Positions 31,930 to 38,984 of a stretch of DNA of 38,984 bases are shown here, one piece after another (position 1 is the first letter of the stretch; each line of letters starts with the position of its first letter). The DNA lies in assembly GCA_015488325.1 (NCBI GenBank), contig WFOA01000013.1, positions 1 through 38,984 on the forward strand. Reading direction: 5' to 3'. The notes under the pieces were generated by a model. The model saw only the letters and a program-made list of their open reading frames with translations. It was not told where the DNA came from and ran no database searches. This DNA is from Acidimicrobiia bacterium (GTDB lineage: Bacteria > Actinomycetota > Acidimicrobiia > Spongiisociales > ZC4RG35). The translations under genes were made by a program, and so were the position numbers.

Positions 31930-32907
31930 TCAGTCGATGTACTGTTCGGGCCGCGGCAGGATGAAACGTTCCTCGACGGCGTAGGGGACCGGCAGGTCAC
32001 GGACCTCCGGGTTGTTGGCGGCGAGACGCCGACCGATCTCGGCGAACCAGGTGTCGTTCGGCACCACCCACGGCCACCGTCGCAGACCCACCCGTGCGCC
32101 GACGATGCCGCCGACGAGGGCGCCCACGACGCTGCCACCGTAGACGCCGCCGGCCTCGATCGCCTTGATCGGGTCGACGGTCATCGGTGCCGCCACGGTG
32201 AGACCGAAATAGACGCCGTCGGTTCCCTCCACCTTTCCGTCAGGCGCGAACCGCTCCACCTTGTCGGCGATCGGCAGCTCCACGATCTCGGCGAGCTCCC
32301 GTAGCCGGCCGGGGATGCCACGAGCCTGGTCGACGGCGCCGAACCGGTACCGTTCCTCGTCGATGCGGGCGAGGGCCCATTCGGCGGTCTCGGCACCGGC
32401 GAACAGCAGATCCCGGCCGCCCTGCGCGAAACACGCTGCCGCCACCGCCGCGGCGGCGGCAGCGGCCAGCACCACGGTGGAGGCGTCCAGATGGGTCATC
32501 CGCGCCACCTCGACGGCTGCCACCACCAGGTCTTCGGGTTTGCGCCGGAGCCACACCGCCAGCGGCGCCACCCGGGATGCGGGTTCCGCCGACGGCTCCG
32601 TCCAGGCGGCCGCTTCGCCCTCCTTCGCCGAGTCGAGCCACGAGCGCAGCTCTTCGGAGACACCCCGCAGCGTCGGTACGTCCCCTTCGAGGTGCCCGTC
32701 CATCTCCAGGAACTCGTGCTCCAGCGCCGAACGGTCGACCTCACCTCGAACCATGATGTGGTAGGCGACGACGGTGGCGCACTGGGTGACCGCCGAGTAT
32801 CCCGTGGGGTCGGCGCCGCCGGCGACGTCCCCAGCCACGGCGGCCAGCATCGAGCCCTCGCCTTCCCCGAGGGGCAACGAAAAGAGCGGTTCGTTGGGAT
32901 CGGTCAT
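31930..32907 (-). CDS. ADP-ribosylglycohydrolase-like protein with altered metal motifs
   Basis: 325 residues. The fold signature is recognisable: MLAAVAGDVAGG near the N-terminus, a helical core with a DASTVVLAAAAAAAVAAACFAQG segment, and a C-terminal GGSVVGALVGGIVGARVGLRRW. In active enzymes the first block is followed by TDDT and the last is preceded by DTDT, supplying the two metal ions. Here the matching places read GYSAVTQ and GGVYGGSV, so the metal-binding aspartates seem to be missing. It could be an inactive or altered branch of the family. I chose ATG 32907; the longer track ORF runs antisense through the neighbouring kinase gene. It is co-transcribed with UMF1 copy 2. Confidence 0.78.
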   Translation of the reverse strand: MTDPNEPLFSLPLGEGEGSMLAAVAGDVAGGADPTGYSAVTQCATVVAYHIMVRGEVDRSALEHEFLEMDGHLEGDVPTLRGVSEELRSWLDSAKEGEAAAWTEPSAEPASRVAPLAVWLRRKPEDLVVAAVEVARMTHLDASTVVLAAAAAAAVAAACFAQGGRDLLFAGAETAEWALARIDEERYRFGAVDQARGIPGRLRELAEIVELPIADKVERFAPDGKVEGTDGVYFGLTVAAPMTVDPIKAIEAGGVYGGSVVGALVGGIVGARVGLRRWPWVVPNDTWFAEIGRRLAANNPEVRDLPVPYAVEERFILPRPEQYID

Positions 32908-32938
32908 CGTCGAACGCGGTTGACGGACGGCACCACGG

Positions 32939-32944
32939 TAGCCT
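32939..32944 (+). promoter_or_regulatory. Candidate -10 hexamer of the lipid-kinase-like gene
   Basis: TAGCCT ends 8 nt before the ATG at 32953, back to back with the ADP-ribosylglycohydrolase-like gene. Confidence 0.45.
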
Positions 32945-32952
32945 GCGCCGCC

Positions 32953-33888
32953 ATGGATCGTCTTCTTCTCGTCGCCAATCCGGCGGCTTCGGGGTTCACC
33001 GGGGGGCTCCACCGGACCATCTGCCGGATCCTGTCCCGCCGCTGGGAGGTCCACCCGGCATGGCCGCAGTCGGCGGACCATGCCCGGGCGTTGACGGCCG
33101 AAGCGGTCCAGGCGGGTTGCCCCCTGGTGGTGGCGACCGGTGGTGACGGGATCGTCCACCACGTGGCGCAGGCCGTGGCCGGCACCGAGACGGTGCTGGG
33201 GATCATCCCCGTCGGCACCACGAACGTCTACGCCCGTCTCGCCGGCCTCCCCCGCCGACCGTCCGCCGCCGCCAAGATGCTGGCGTCGGGCTACGACGTC
33301 TCGCCGACCCCCGTGGTCTGGGTGACGGCGGAGAGCGGCGACGGGAACGCGGCCCGTTGGGTGACCCTGTTCGCCCTCGGCGTCGGCCACGACGCCGAGA
33401 TCGTGCGGCGAGCCGAAGCAGAGCCGTACCGAAAATACCGGTTCGGTTCGCTCCACTACGCCCGGACGGCGGTGGCGACGGTGTGGTCGGAGCTGCGACG
33501 GGTGCCCCTGCGGCTGCATCTGGAAGGCGACGGCGTCGAGACCGACACGGCGGGACTGATGGTCCAGTTCCACGACACCTACACCTTCTTCGGGCGTGCC
33601 CCTCTGCGGCTGGGCCCACGCGGAGGACCTCCGATGACGGTGCTGGCGATCGACGCGCTCCGCCTGCGCCGAACCCCCGTGATCCTTCGCCGCATCCTGG
33701 CCGGTGACGGGATGCAGGGGGTGAAGGGGATTCGGGTGTGGTCCGGGGTCAGGCGTCTCACCGTCCGGGCCGAAGATCCCGTCCTCACCCAGGCCGACGG
33801 TGAGCTGCGCGCAGCGTGGCGAAAGCTGGAGCTCAGATACGTACCGGACGGTCTGGCGGTGGCGACCCCGCCGTCTCCGACCGGGTGA
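32953..33888 (+). CDS. Diacylglycerol kinase-family lipid kinase
   Basis: 311 residues of the DAGK catalytic family (DgkB/YegS-like). The N-terminal VANPAASG, the nucleotide loop VVATGGDGIVHHVAQAV and LGIIPVGTTNVYARLAGLP are the diagnostic blocks (GGDG and the GT-x-N motif). FALGVGHDAEIV and a VLTQADGEL segment near the C-terminus complete the fold. It is likely cytosolic and membrane-associated, phosphorylating diacylglycerol or another lipid with ATP. The track start at 32491 is an antisense run-through. The last 56 bp overlap the 3' end of the convergent GTPase gene. Confidence 0.92.
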   Translation: MDRLLLVANPAASGFTGGLHRTICRILSRRWEVHPAWPQSADHARALTAEAVQAGCPLVVATGGDGIVHHVAQAVAGTETVLGIIPVGTTNVYARLAGLPRRPSAAAKMLASGYDVSPTPVVWVTAESGDGNAARWVTLFALGVGHDAEIVRRAEAEPYRKYRFGSLHYARTAVATVWSELRRVPLRLHLEGDGVETDTAGLMVQFHDTYTFFGRAPLRLGPRGGPPMTVLAIDALRLRRTPVILRRILAGDGMQGVKGIRVWSGVRRLTVRAEDPVLTQADGELRAAWRKLELRYVPDGLAVATPPSPTG

Positions 33889-35251
33889 GGACCAGTTCGA
33901 ACTCGGTGAACGCGGCCAGGGCGGAGCCACGGCGGCGCAGCACGTCCCTCACCCGGCGACCGATCTCCTGGTCGAGTCGCCGTCGGAGCCGTGCCTCGAC
34001 CTCCGCCCGTCGTTCCTCCATGCGGTCGCGGATCCGTCGGCGATCCCAGGATCGGACCACCGGGCCGACCACCCACACCCCCACGACGGCGACGGCGCCG
34101 ACGACCGCCCATCCGACACCTCCGCCGACTCCGAGACCGACGGCGAGGGCCGCCGAGGCGACGACGACCCGCAGCCACCGTGTCACCGTCGCCGCCTTCG
34201 ACGGGATCGGTGCGACCCCGACCTCGGCCACGCAGCGCCGGACCTCGGCGGCCACGTCCACCGCCGCGAGTTCTTCACCGGCCTCGCCGCCCACCTCCCC
34301 CGCCACCGCGGCGACCAACTCCTGGATCTCCTCGACGCCCCTCCACCAGTCGCCGACCCTCCCGGGGTCGAGACACGCGGTGGCGAGATGTTCGGCCGCG
34401 TCCGCCAAGGTCCCTTGCCAGCGGTGCCCGAACCCCGTCCCTCTGTCCGCTCCGGCGGCAGCCGCCAGCGCTCGGGCGGACCGTCGGAGCACCGTGGTGG
34501 CATGCCGCCACACCAGCGTCTTGGCCTCCCATCGTGTCTCCAGCTCGGCGACGAGGGTGTCGATCCCTTCGGGGTCGCCGAGCTCGGGGTCGGCGGCGGT
34601 GAGGACGATCGGCGGCTCGACGAACCCGGCCACCCGAAGCGAAGCCCGCAAGTCGGCGGCCACCGCCTCCACCTCGTCGGTGGTGAGCCGGTCGACCTGG
34701 TTGAGGACGAACACGAACCGGTGCTGGTCCCCGACGAGGGACGCCAGATAGTCGAGGTGGATTCGGGCGTCCTGGTACTTCTCCGGATCGAAGACCCAGA
34801 CCACGGCGTCGATCCGTGACAGCAGTGCGTCGACCTGGAGGGCGTGCTCGGTGACGAAGGAATCCAGGTCGGGGAGGTCCACCACCGTGAGCCATCCTCG
34901 GTGGCCCTCGCCGACGCGGTCGGTGATCCCCAGATCGTCGAGCAGTCGTACGATGCCGGGCTCGGGATCGGCCGGCAGCCAGGCAACGGGGCGTTCGGTG
35001 GTGGGTCGTCGGGGCGAGACGGGTGCGACCTCCCGACCGGCGATGGCGTTCAGCAGGCTGGTCTTGCCCGATCCCGTGCCTCCCGCCAAGGCGACCACCA
35101 GCGAATCGCCCAGGTAGCCGAGCCTCCGTCGAACGTCCCGTCCGATCGCGGCGGCCTCCTCCACCGTCCCGGGAGGGGCGACGTCACGACAGAGGGCGAC
35201 CAGCCGGTCGTAGGCGTCGAGGATCGCCAACGCGTCAGACGGAGCCGGCAC
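33833..35251 (-). CDS. Dynamin-like membrane GTPase, second of a pair
   Basis: 472 residues. G1 is GGTGSGKT at 57-64. G3 is VVDLPDLDS (the usual DxxG glycine replaced by Asp), and G4 is VLNQVDRL. After a helical middle region, two close hydrophobic segments (VVVASAALAVGLGVGGGVGWAVVGAVAVVGVWVVGPV region, about residues 375-415) would insert in the membrane, followed by a long basic amphipathic helix. Such GTPase pairs are common in actinobacteria and recall YfjP/dynamin-like proteins; a role in membrane remodelling or cell-envelope work is plausible but unproven. Start GTG 35251 overlaps the end of the first GTPase by 17 nt. The 738-residue track ORF is this gene plus antisense-frame sequence. 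Confidence 0.85.
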   Translation of the reverse strand: MPAPSDALAILDAYDRLVALCRDVAPPGTVEEAAAIGRDVRRRLGYLGDSLVVALAGGTGSGKTSLLNAIAGREVAPVSPRRPTTERPVAWLPADPEPGIVRLLDDLGITDRVGEGHRGWLTVVDLPDLDSFVTEHALQVDALLSRIDAVVWVFDPEKYQDARIHLDYLASLVGDQHRFVFVLNQVDRLTTDEVEAVAADLRASLRVAGFVEPPIVLTAADPELGDPEGIDTLVAELETRWEAKTLVWRHATTVLRRSARALAAAAGADRGTGFGHRWQGTLADAAEHLATACLDPGRVGDWWRGVEEIQELVAAVAGEVGGEAGEELAAVDVAAEVRRCVAEVGVAPIPSKAATVTRWLRVVVASAALAVGLGVGGGVGWAVVGAVAVVGVWVVGPVVRSWDRRRIRDRMEERRAEVEARLRRRLDQEIGRRVRDVLRRRGSALAAFTEFELVLTRSETAGSPPPDRPVRI

Positions 35252-36680
35252 GGCGTCGCTCCTCGACGACGGATACGGCCTGTCGGAGCGCGACGGTGCG
35301 TGCCGGCGGGTCCCGACGGGCGAGGGCGACGGCGACGATGCCGTCCCGCTGTCGCTCGAACAGCTCCCCCACCACGGCGACGAGGCGGGCACGCGCCGAA
35401 CGTCCACGCCGGTCGGTTCCCCCCGGTTCGGTGAGGGCGGCGAACGCCGACCGTTCGACCGACGAGCGGGTCCACCGCCGGGACCGGTCCGCCACGTCGG
35501 CCAGGTCGTCGAGCCAGACATCGACCGCCCGGCGGACCTCGGCGGTCCCCACCCCGGGCACCGGAACCAACTCGTCGCCGCCCGGATGCCGGGACCACGC
35601 CGCCTCCGTCGCTCGGCGGGCTGCGGCCAACCGGGCCGCCACGGCCCGGACCAGCTCTTCGGACCATCGGACCGCCCCGACGTCGGAGGCCGACCCCATC
35701 TGCACCGACGTCCCGTGGCCGACCGCTTCGGGACGTACGAGGTCGGCGCCTTCGAGATCCAGAACGAGGTCTTCGAGATGGGCTTCGTGGACTTTGGCGA
35801 CGATCGAGACCAGCTCCTCCGAGGTCGCCTGGTGCTGTTCCAAAGCCGCCAGCAACCGCCGGCCCCCGGCGACCACCTCCTCCAGGGTGGCGGCGAAGGC
35901 GGCGTCGACGAACTCCCGGCGGTCTCGTGCGACGCCTTCGAGCAGTGAGGCGAGCCGACGAAGCGACGGCCGCGGGAGCAGCCGTTCATCCCCCTGGAGC
36001 CGCTGTTCTTGGATCTCGACGATCCCCCCGAGGGGGACGACCCCGGCACGGTCGAGGAGACGAGCCAGGTCGCTGCGGACCGCCTGGGTGCGTCGGCTCA
36101 TCCGGTTGAGCACCACCATGAGCGCCATGCCTCGCCGTCGCAGCCGTTCGAGCATCTCCCAGGGGGCGGCGTCGGCGTACCGCTGGGGGGTGGTGACGAA
36201 CATCGCCAGGTCCGCCCGGTCGACCACCGCCTCGGCGATCCGACGGTGGCCGCTGACCTGGGAGTCGATGTCGGGGGTGTCCACCACCGTCAGGCCCCGC
36301 AGCAGCGGGTGGTCGTCGAGACGGGTGTCGACCGACAGGTCCTCGAGGTCGGGAAGCTGGGGTGAGTCCCGATGTCGCCAGACGACGGGGCGGCCCGTCG
36401 TCGGCCTCAGCACCCCCGCCGGGCTGATCACCGCTCCGGCCAGGCTGTTCACCAGCGTCGACTTGCCCCCTCCGGTCGGTCCGACCACCGCCACGGTGAC
36501 GGGGGCATCTCCGGACACGAGACGCGGCATCAGGTACCGCCGGACGACCTGCACGGTCCGATCCCGGAGCGCACGGTCCGCCGGCTGGGTGGGGCCCGCC
36601 AGGTCGAAACGGAGGGCGGCTGCGGCGTCGGCGAGAGCGTCGAGGGCCGCCCCGAGGTTCGGTGCGTTCGAGATCGACAC
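35235..36680 (-). CDS. Dynamin-like GTPase, first of a pair
   Basis: 481 residues. G1 is GPTGGGKS at 67-74, switch threonines follow in RPTTGRPVVW, and G3 is VVDTPDIDS, with the same PD-x-DS form as its partner. The G4 position reads VLNRMSRR and lacks the usual aspartate, so guanine specificity may be weak. The C-terminal half is helical with no transmembrane segment. I chose GTG 36680 because the upstream 78 residues of the track ORF are low-complexity and overlap the nuclease gene, and GACAAT lies 8 nt before this GTG. It is co-transcribed with the second GTPase and may form a hetero-oligomer with it, by analogy with paired bacterial dynamins. Confidence 0.85.
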   Translation of the reverse strand: MSISNAPNLGAALDALADAAAALRFDLAGPTQPADRALRDRTVQVVRRYLMPRLVSGDAPVTVAVVGPTGGGKSTLVNSLAGAVISPAGVLRPTTGRPVVWRHRDSPQLPDLEDLSVDTRLDDHPLLRGLTVVDTPDIDSQVSGHRRIAEAVVDRADLAMFVTTPQRYADAAPWEMLERLRRRGMALMVVLNRMSRRTQAVRSDLARLLDRAGVVPLGGIVEIQEQRLQGDERLLPRPSLRRLASLLEGVARDRREFVDAAFAATLEEVVAGGRRLLAALEQHQATSEELVSIVAKVHEAHLEDLVLDLEGADLVRPEAVGHGTSVQMGSASDVGAVRWSEELVRAVAARLAAARRATEAAWSRHPGGDELVPVPGVGTAEVRRAVDVWLDDLADVADRSRRWTRSSVERSAFAALTEPGGTDRRGRSARARLVAVVGELFERQRDGIVAVALARRDPPARTVALRQAVSVVEERRRAGSV

Positions 36681-36810
36681 GGGAGGGGATTGTCGCACAC
36701 CGGCGAGATGACGGTCGGCCGGAGCGTCGGCTGCGTTCCCGGGATGCCTCCGGGCGGTTCGCCTCCCACCGATCCCGGTGACCGATACCGACGAACGGCT
36801 CGGGTCGGCT

Positions 36811-37599
36811 TCAGCCGGGTCGGGGACCTGCACGGTCGATGATCGACGCGGCCGACCTCCCTTCGGGGCAGGTGTCGAGGACCGGACAGTACCGGCACCA
36901 TGGTCCCGCCTCACGCCGGAGGTCCGACCCTCGCTGCCAGGCCCGGCGCACCTCCCCCACCAGCCGTGACACCGCCTCGGCGACCCGGGTGAGGCCTTCG
37001 ACGGTCGGCCGGGCCTCGTAGCGTTCTCCCGTCCTCACCGACAGCGCCTCCACCACCTGCGGTGCCCGGCCCCGCTCCAGGGCCCAGGTGAGGGCGTAGA
37101 AGTCGAGCTGATCCGCCGGGTCGCCGAGGCCTCCCGTCTTCCAGTCGACCAGGCGCACCCCCGTGGGGTCTTCGAACACGGCGTCGACGGCGCCGACCAG
37201 GGTCACCCCGGTGGCGGGTTCCGCCGACACCGACACCTCCACCCCTTCGGGACGTCCCGTCGCGAGGCGTCGGAACCGGCGGTAGAGGTCTCCGACCTCG
37301 TCGATGACCTCCCGGAGCTGGGAGGGCCGCAGACCCAGGTCGGACATCTTCGGGTTGAGGGCGGCGCCGATCTCTTCACGACATACCTGTTCGAGCATGG
37401 GGTCTTCGACCGGGCCCCGTAGGAGATGACGGGCGAACACCCTGTGAGCCAAGGCTCCCACGAAGCCGTGCCGGGTCTCCGGCCCGTAGTGGCCGTCGAG
37501 GCGCGCCCGGGCCGATTCGGGGCAGCGCCGCCAGGTGACGAACGTGGTCGCCGACACCTTGACGGGGTCGCCCGGGGGCGGCGACGGGAACGGAATCAT
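36811..37599 (-). CDS. RecB-type PD-(D/E)XK nuclease with four-cysteine Fe-S motif
   Basis: 262 residues, a stand-alone nuclease domain of the RecB/AddB/Cas4 type. Motifs appear in order: GALAHRVF (GxxxH), VTLVGAVDAVFE (GxxD), VRLVDWKTG (D-x-K) and QLDFYALTWAL. Cysteines at 26, 235, 238 and 244 (C, then CxxCxxxxxC) match the Fe-S staple that ties the ends of AddB- and Cas4-type nucleases. No helicase domain and no cas genes are nearby, so it is probably a DNA-repair exonuclease rather than CRISPR-related. The start ATG is 7 nt behind TAGGAT (37607-37612, minus strand). The two GTPases follow after 130 bp on the same strand; that gap shows no clear terminator. Confidence 0.88.
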   Translation of the reverse strand: MIPFPSPPPGDPVKVSATTFVTWRRCPESARARLDGHYGPETRHGFVGALAHRVFARHLLRGPVEDPMLEQVCREEIGAALNPKMSDLGLRPSQLREVIDEVGDLYRRFRRLATGRPEGVEVSVSAEPATGVTLVGAVDAVFEDPTGVRLVDWKTGGLGDPADQLDFYALTWALERGRAPQVVEALSVRTGERYEARPTVEGLTRVAEAVSRLVGEVRRAWQRGSDLRREAGPWCRYCPVLDTCPEGRSAASIIDRAGPRPG

Positions 37600-37606
37600 C
37601 GGTCCG

Positions 37607-37612
37607 ATCCTA
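37607..37612 (-). promoter_or_regulatory. Candidate -10 hexamer of the RecB-type nuclease gene
   Basis: TAGGAT on the minus strand ends 7 nt before the ATG at 37599, divergent from the vanW promoter. Confidence 0.45.
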
Positions 37613-37642
37613 CGGTGCGCCCCCGGCGATCGGGAAGGTGAT

Positions 37643-37670
37643 TTGTGACAGAACCCTTTGGGCGTAGACT
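37643..37670 (+). promoter_or_regulatory. Candidate -35/-10 promoter of the VanW-family gene
   Basis: TTGTGA (37643-37648) and TAGACT (37665-37670) are separated by 16 bp. The start codon is 25 nt downstream with AGGGAT between, so this gene would have a short leader with a weak ribosome-binding site, unlike the leaderless-type genes around it. Confidence 0.5.
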
Positions 37671-37695
37671 TCCCGCCCCCAGGGATCGTCTATCC

Positions 37696-38984
37696 ATGTC
37701 CCGCCTGAACGGCATCCTGTCCAAGAGTCTCGTAGGGATCGCCGCGGCCCTGCTCCTGGTCGTGGGCGGTTTCGTCGTGTCCAGGGCCCTGTCGTCCGGG
37801 GAGGTGATCGCCCGGGTGACGGTCGGATCCACCGACCTCGCCGGCCTCTCCCGTGACGAAGCCATCGCCGCCGTCGTCGCCTACGAGGATCTCCTCACCA
37901 CCACCCCGGCTCGGTTCATCGTCGACGGCGCCGAGGTGGTCCTCGACCCGGTCCAAGTCCGCTTCGACCTCGACGAGGAGGCGATGGTCGACCAGGCGAT
38001 GACCTTCGGCCGCGAAGGCAACATCTCCGAACAGTTCCGCTGGTGGCTCACCCACTTCTTCCGAACCGAGACCCTCCCGGTCGTCGGATCGATCGACGAA
38101 GCGGCCCTCGATCAGGTCCTCGAGGTGTGGGACGCCGACGTCGTCGGAGACCCTCCCTTCGATGGTGCCGTCGAGATCGAAGGGACGCGGGCGGTGGCCC
38201 GCTACCCGCAACCGGGACGCATGGTGGACCGCAGCGCCGCCGCCGATCTGATCCTCGCGCAGCTCGTCACCGAGGACCGTGTCCCCGTCGAGCTGCCCAT
38301 CGTCCACGCCGCCCCCCGCCTCACCGACGCCGACGTCGACGCCGCCGTCGCCGAAGCGAACCTGTGGCTGTCGGCCCCGGTGACGCTGGTGTCGGCCGAG
38401 GGGAACCCGACGGTGGAGTTCTCCGTCGCCGACATCGCCCGGGCGCTCCGGTCCGAGACCCGGGACGGGCGCATCGAGCTGTCCCTCGACACCGAGGAGG
38501 TCGCCCGTCGGCTCGAGGCCCTCCGGGACGAGATCGAATCCCCGCCGGTCGACGCCCGCCTCGAGGTCGTCGGATACGACGTGGTGGTGGTAGCCGGACG
38601 TCCCGGCACCCTCATCGACCCCGAAGAGACCGCCCGCAACCTGGCGATCGCCGCCGGGACCGCGTCGCGGCGGGGCGTCCTTCCCTTCGAAGAGGGTGCT
38701 CCACCCGAGGTCACCGCCGAAGAGCTCGAGGCCCTCGGCATCAAACATCTGGTGTCGGCCTTCACGACCTACCACCCCTGCTGCCAGCCGCGGGTGAACA
38801 ACATCCAGCTCTTCGCCGACATCGTCAACGGTGCCATCGTCATGCCCGGCGAGACCTTCGAGCTCAACGAGTACGTCGGCGAACGGACGGCCGAACGCGG
38901 GTTCGTCCCCGCCGGCACGATCATCGGTGGGGAGCTGGTGGACACGGTGGGAGGCGGCGTCAGCCAGTTCGCCACCACCTTCTA
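37696..38984 (+). CDS. VanW-family cell-envelope protein; 3' end cut by window edge
   Basis: About 429 residues are visible. One N-terminal transmembrane helix (LVGIAAALLLVVGGFVVS, about 12-30) anchors an extracytoplasmic protein. Two repeats of a YoaR/PG-binding-4-like domain follow (VTVGSTDLAGLSRDEA with a DPVQVRFDLDEEA segment, then EFSVADIARALRS). The VanW domain begins around residue 380 with VNNIQLFADIVNGAIVMPGETFELN and continues with GGELVDTVGGGVSQFATTF to the window edge. VanW proteins occur near vancomycin-resistance genes in some bacteria but are widespread elsewhere; this context gives no sign of resistance. A role in peptidoglycan binding or modification is inferred. Confidence 0.92.
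   Translation, partial: MSRLNGILSKSLVGIAAALLLVVGGFVVSRALSSGEVIARVTVGSTDLAGLSRDEAIAAVVAYEDLLTTTPARFIVDGAEVVLDPVQVRFDLDEEAMVDQAMTFGREGNISEQFRWWLTHFFRTETLPVVGSIDEAALDQVLEVWDADVVGDPPFDGAVEIEGTRAVARYPQPGRMVDRSAAADLILAQLVTEDRVPVELPIVHAAPRLTDADVDAAVAEANLWLSAPVTLVSAEGNPTVEFSVADIARALRSETRDGRIELSLDTEEVARRLEALRDEIESPPVDARLEVVGYDVVVVAGRPGTLIDPEETARNLAIAAGTASRRGVLPFEEGAPPEVTAEELEALGIKHLVSAFTTYHPCCQPRVNNIQLFADIVNGAIVMPGETFELNEYVGERTAERGFVPAGTIIGGELVDTVGGGVSQFATTF

Noticed and set aside
22505-31932. Shared junction TGAGCCGTG at two operon boundaries (22505-22513 and 31924-31932)
   Set aside because: Only nine bases; probably chance from stop-start coupling in GC-rich DNA.
29872-32304. 810-residue plus-strand ORF
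   Set aside because: Shadow of the MDR gene and antisense to UMF1 copy 2; acidic/proline-rich frame artefact.
32907-33930. N-terminal 341 residues of the 666-residue minus-strand ORF
   Set aside because: Antisense to the lipid-kinase-like gene; the ADP-ribosylglycohydrolase-like protein starts naturally at 32907.
35251-36049. N-terminal 266 residues of the 738-residue GTPase ORF
   Set aside because: Out-of-frame sequence over the first GTPase; the real start GTG 35251 has the normal overlap.
36811-37599. Cas4 assignment for the Fe-S nuclease
   Set aside because: The four-cysteine pattern also fits AddB-type repair nucleases, and no cas1, cas2 or array is in the window.
37696-38984. Vancomycin-resistance gene
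   Set aside because: The VanW domain is widespread in unrelated contexts, and no vanA/H/X/S/R genes are near.

Overview
The window is very GC-rich, densely packed DNA with C/G-biased third codon positions. DUF222-HNH endonuclease, LapA-domain, VanW and paired GTPase genes, together with start codons sitting 6-10 nt behind TANNNT hexamers (leaderless-type starts), point to an actinobacterium. An Acidimicrobiia- or Rubrobacter-like lineage is possible, but no rRNA or marker set is present to fix it. I see no tRNA, rRNA, IS element, CRISPR array or prophage.

Layout. 1-2.3 kb: 5' part of gcvP (minus strand) behind a tandem glycine riboswitch. 2.6-4.5 kb: ychF and a DsbA/FrnE-like gene, separated by a 22-bp tandem repeat. 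4.6-7.2 kb: gpsA, a PPOX-family flavoprotein with a problematic 5' end, and an EamA transporter, probably one operon. 7.4-8.6 kb: DUF222-HNH gene. 8.6-12.9 kb: sbcD-sbcC-nurA-like operon. 13-13.8 kb: acyl-ACP desaturase. 14-18.9 kb: a mannosylglycerate locus holding a GH63 hydrolase, mannosyl-3-phosphoglycerate synthase (mpgS), its phosphatase (mpgP) and the one-step mannosylglycerate synthase (mgs). 18.9-20.6 kb: HerA-like ATPase. 20.7-23.8 kb: SMP-30/strictosidine-synthase-like protein, a second EamA transporter and a PQQ-type sugar dehydrogenase lipoprotein. 23.8-30.6 kb: UMF1-type MFS transporter, LapA-like protein, CoA-disulfide-reductase-like enzyme, SNase-LTD lipoprotein, a repeat-rich helical protein, an aspartate-type aminotransferase and an MDR dehydrogenase. 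30.6-32.9 kb: a second UMF1 transporter and an ADP-ribosylglycohydrolase-like protein. 33-37.6 kb: lipid-kinase-like gene, two dynamin-like GTPases and a RecB-type Fe-S nuclease. 37.7 kb to the right edge: 5' part of a VanW-family gene.

How the genes work together. The strongest system is the mannosylglycerate locus: two routes to the compatible solute (GDP-mannose + 3-phosphoglycerate via MpgS/MpgP, and GDP-mannose + D-glycerate via the GT78 synthase) beside a hydrolase that would recover mannose and glycerate. Having both routes in one cluster is known to me from Rhodothermus marinus. In the GT78 protein the residues D100, D102, R131 and H217 fall at the same numbers I recall for the R. marinus enzyme. 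The second system is an archaeal-style DNA-end-processing set: SbcD (Mre11), SbcC (Rad50) and a NurA-like protein in one operon, with a HerA-like ATPase 9.5 kb away.

Other points are an 87-bp perfectly identical inverted repeat shared by the two UMF1 transporter genes, a hairpin-forming repeat centred on the aminotransferase promoter, and several proteins that keep a fold but appear to have lost catalytic metal ligands. Function calls rest on motif recognition from memory; no database search was run.
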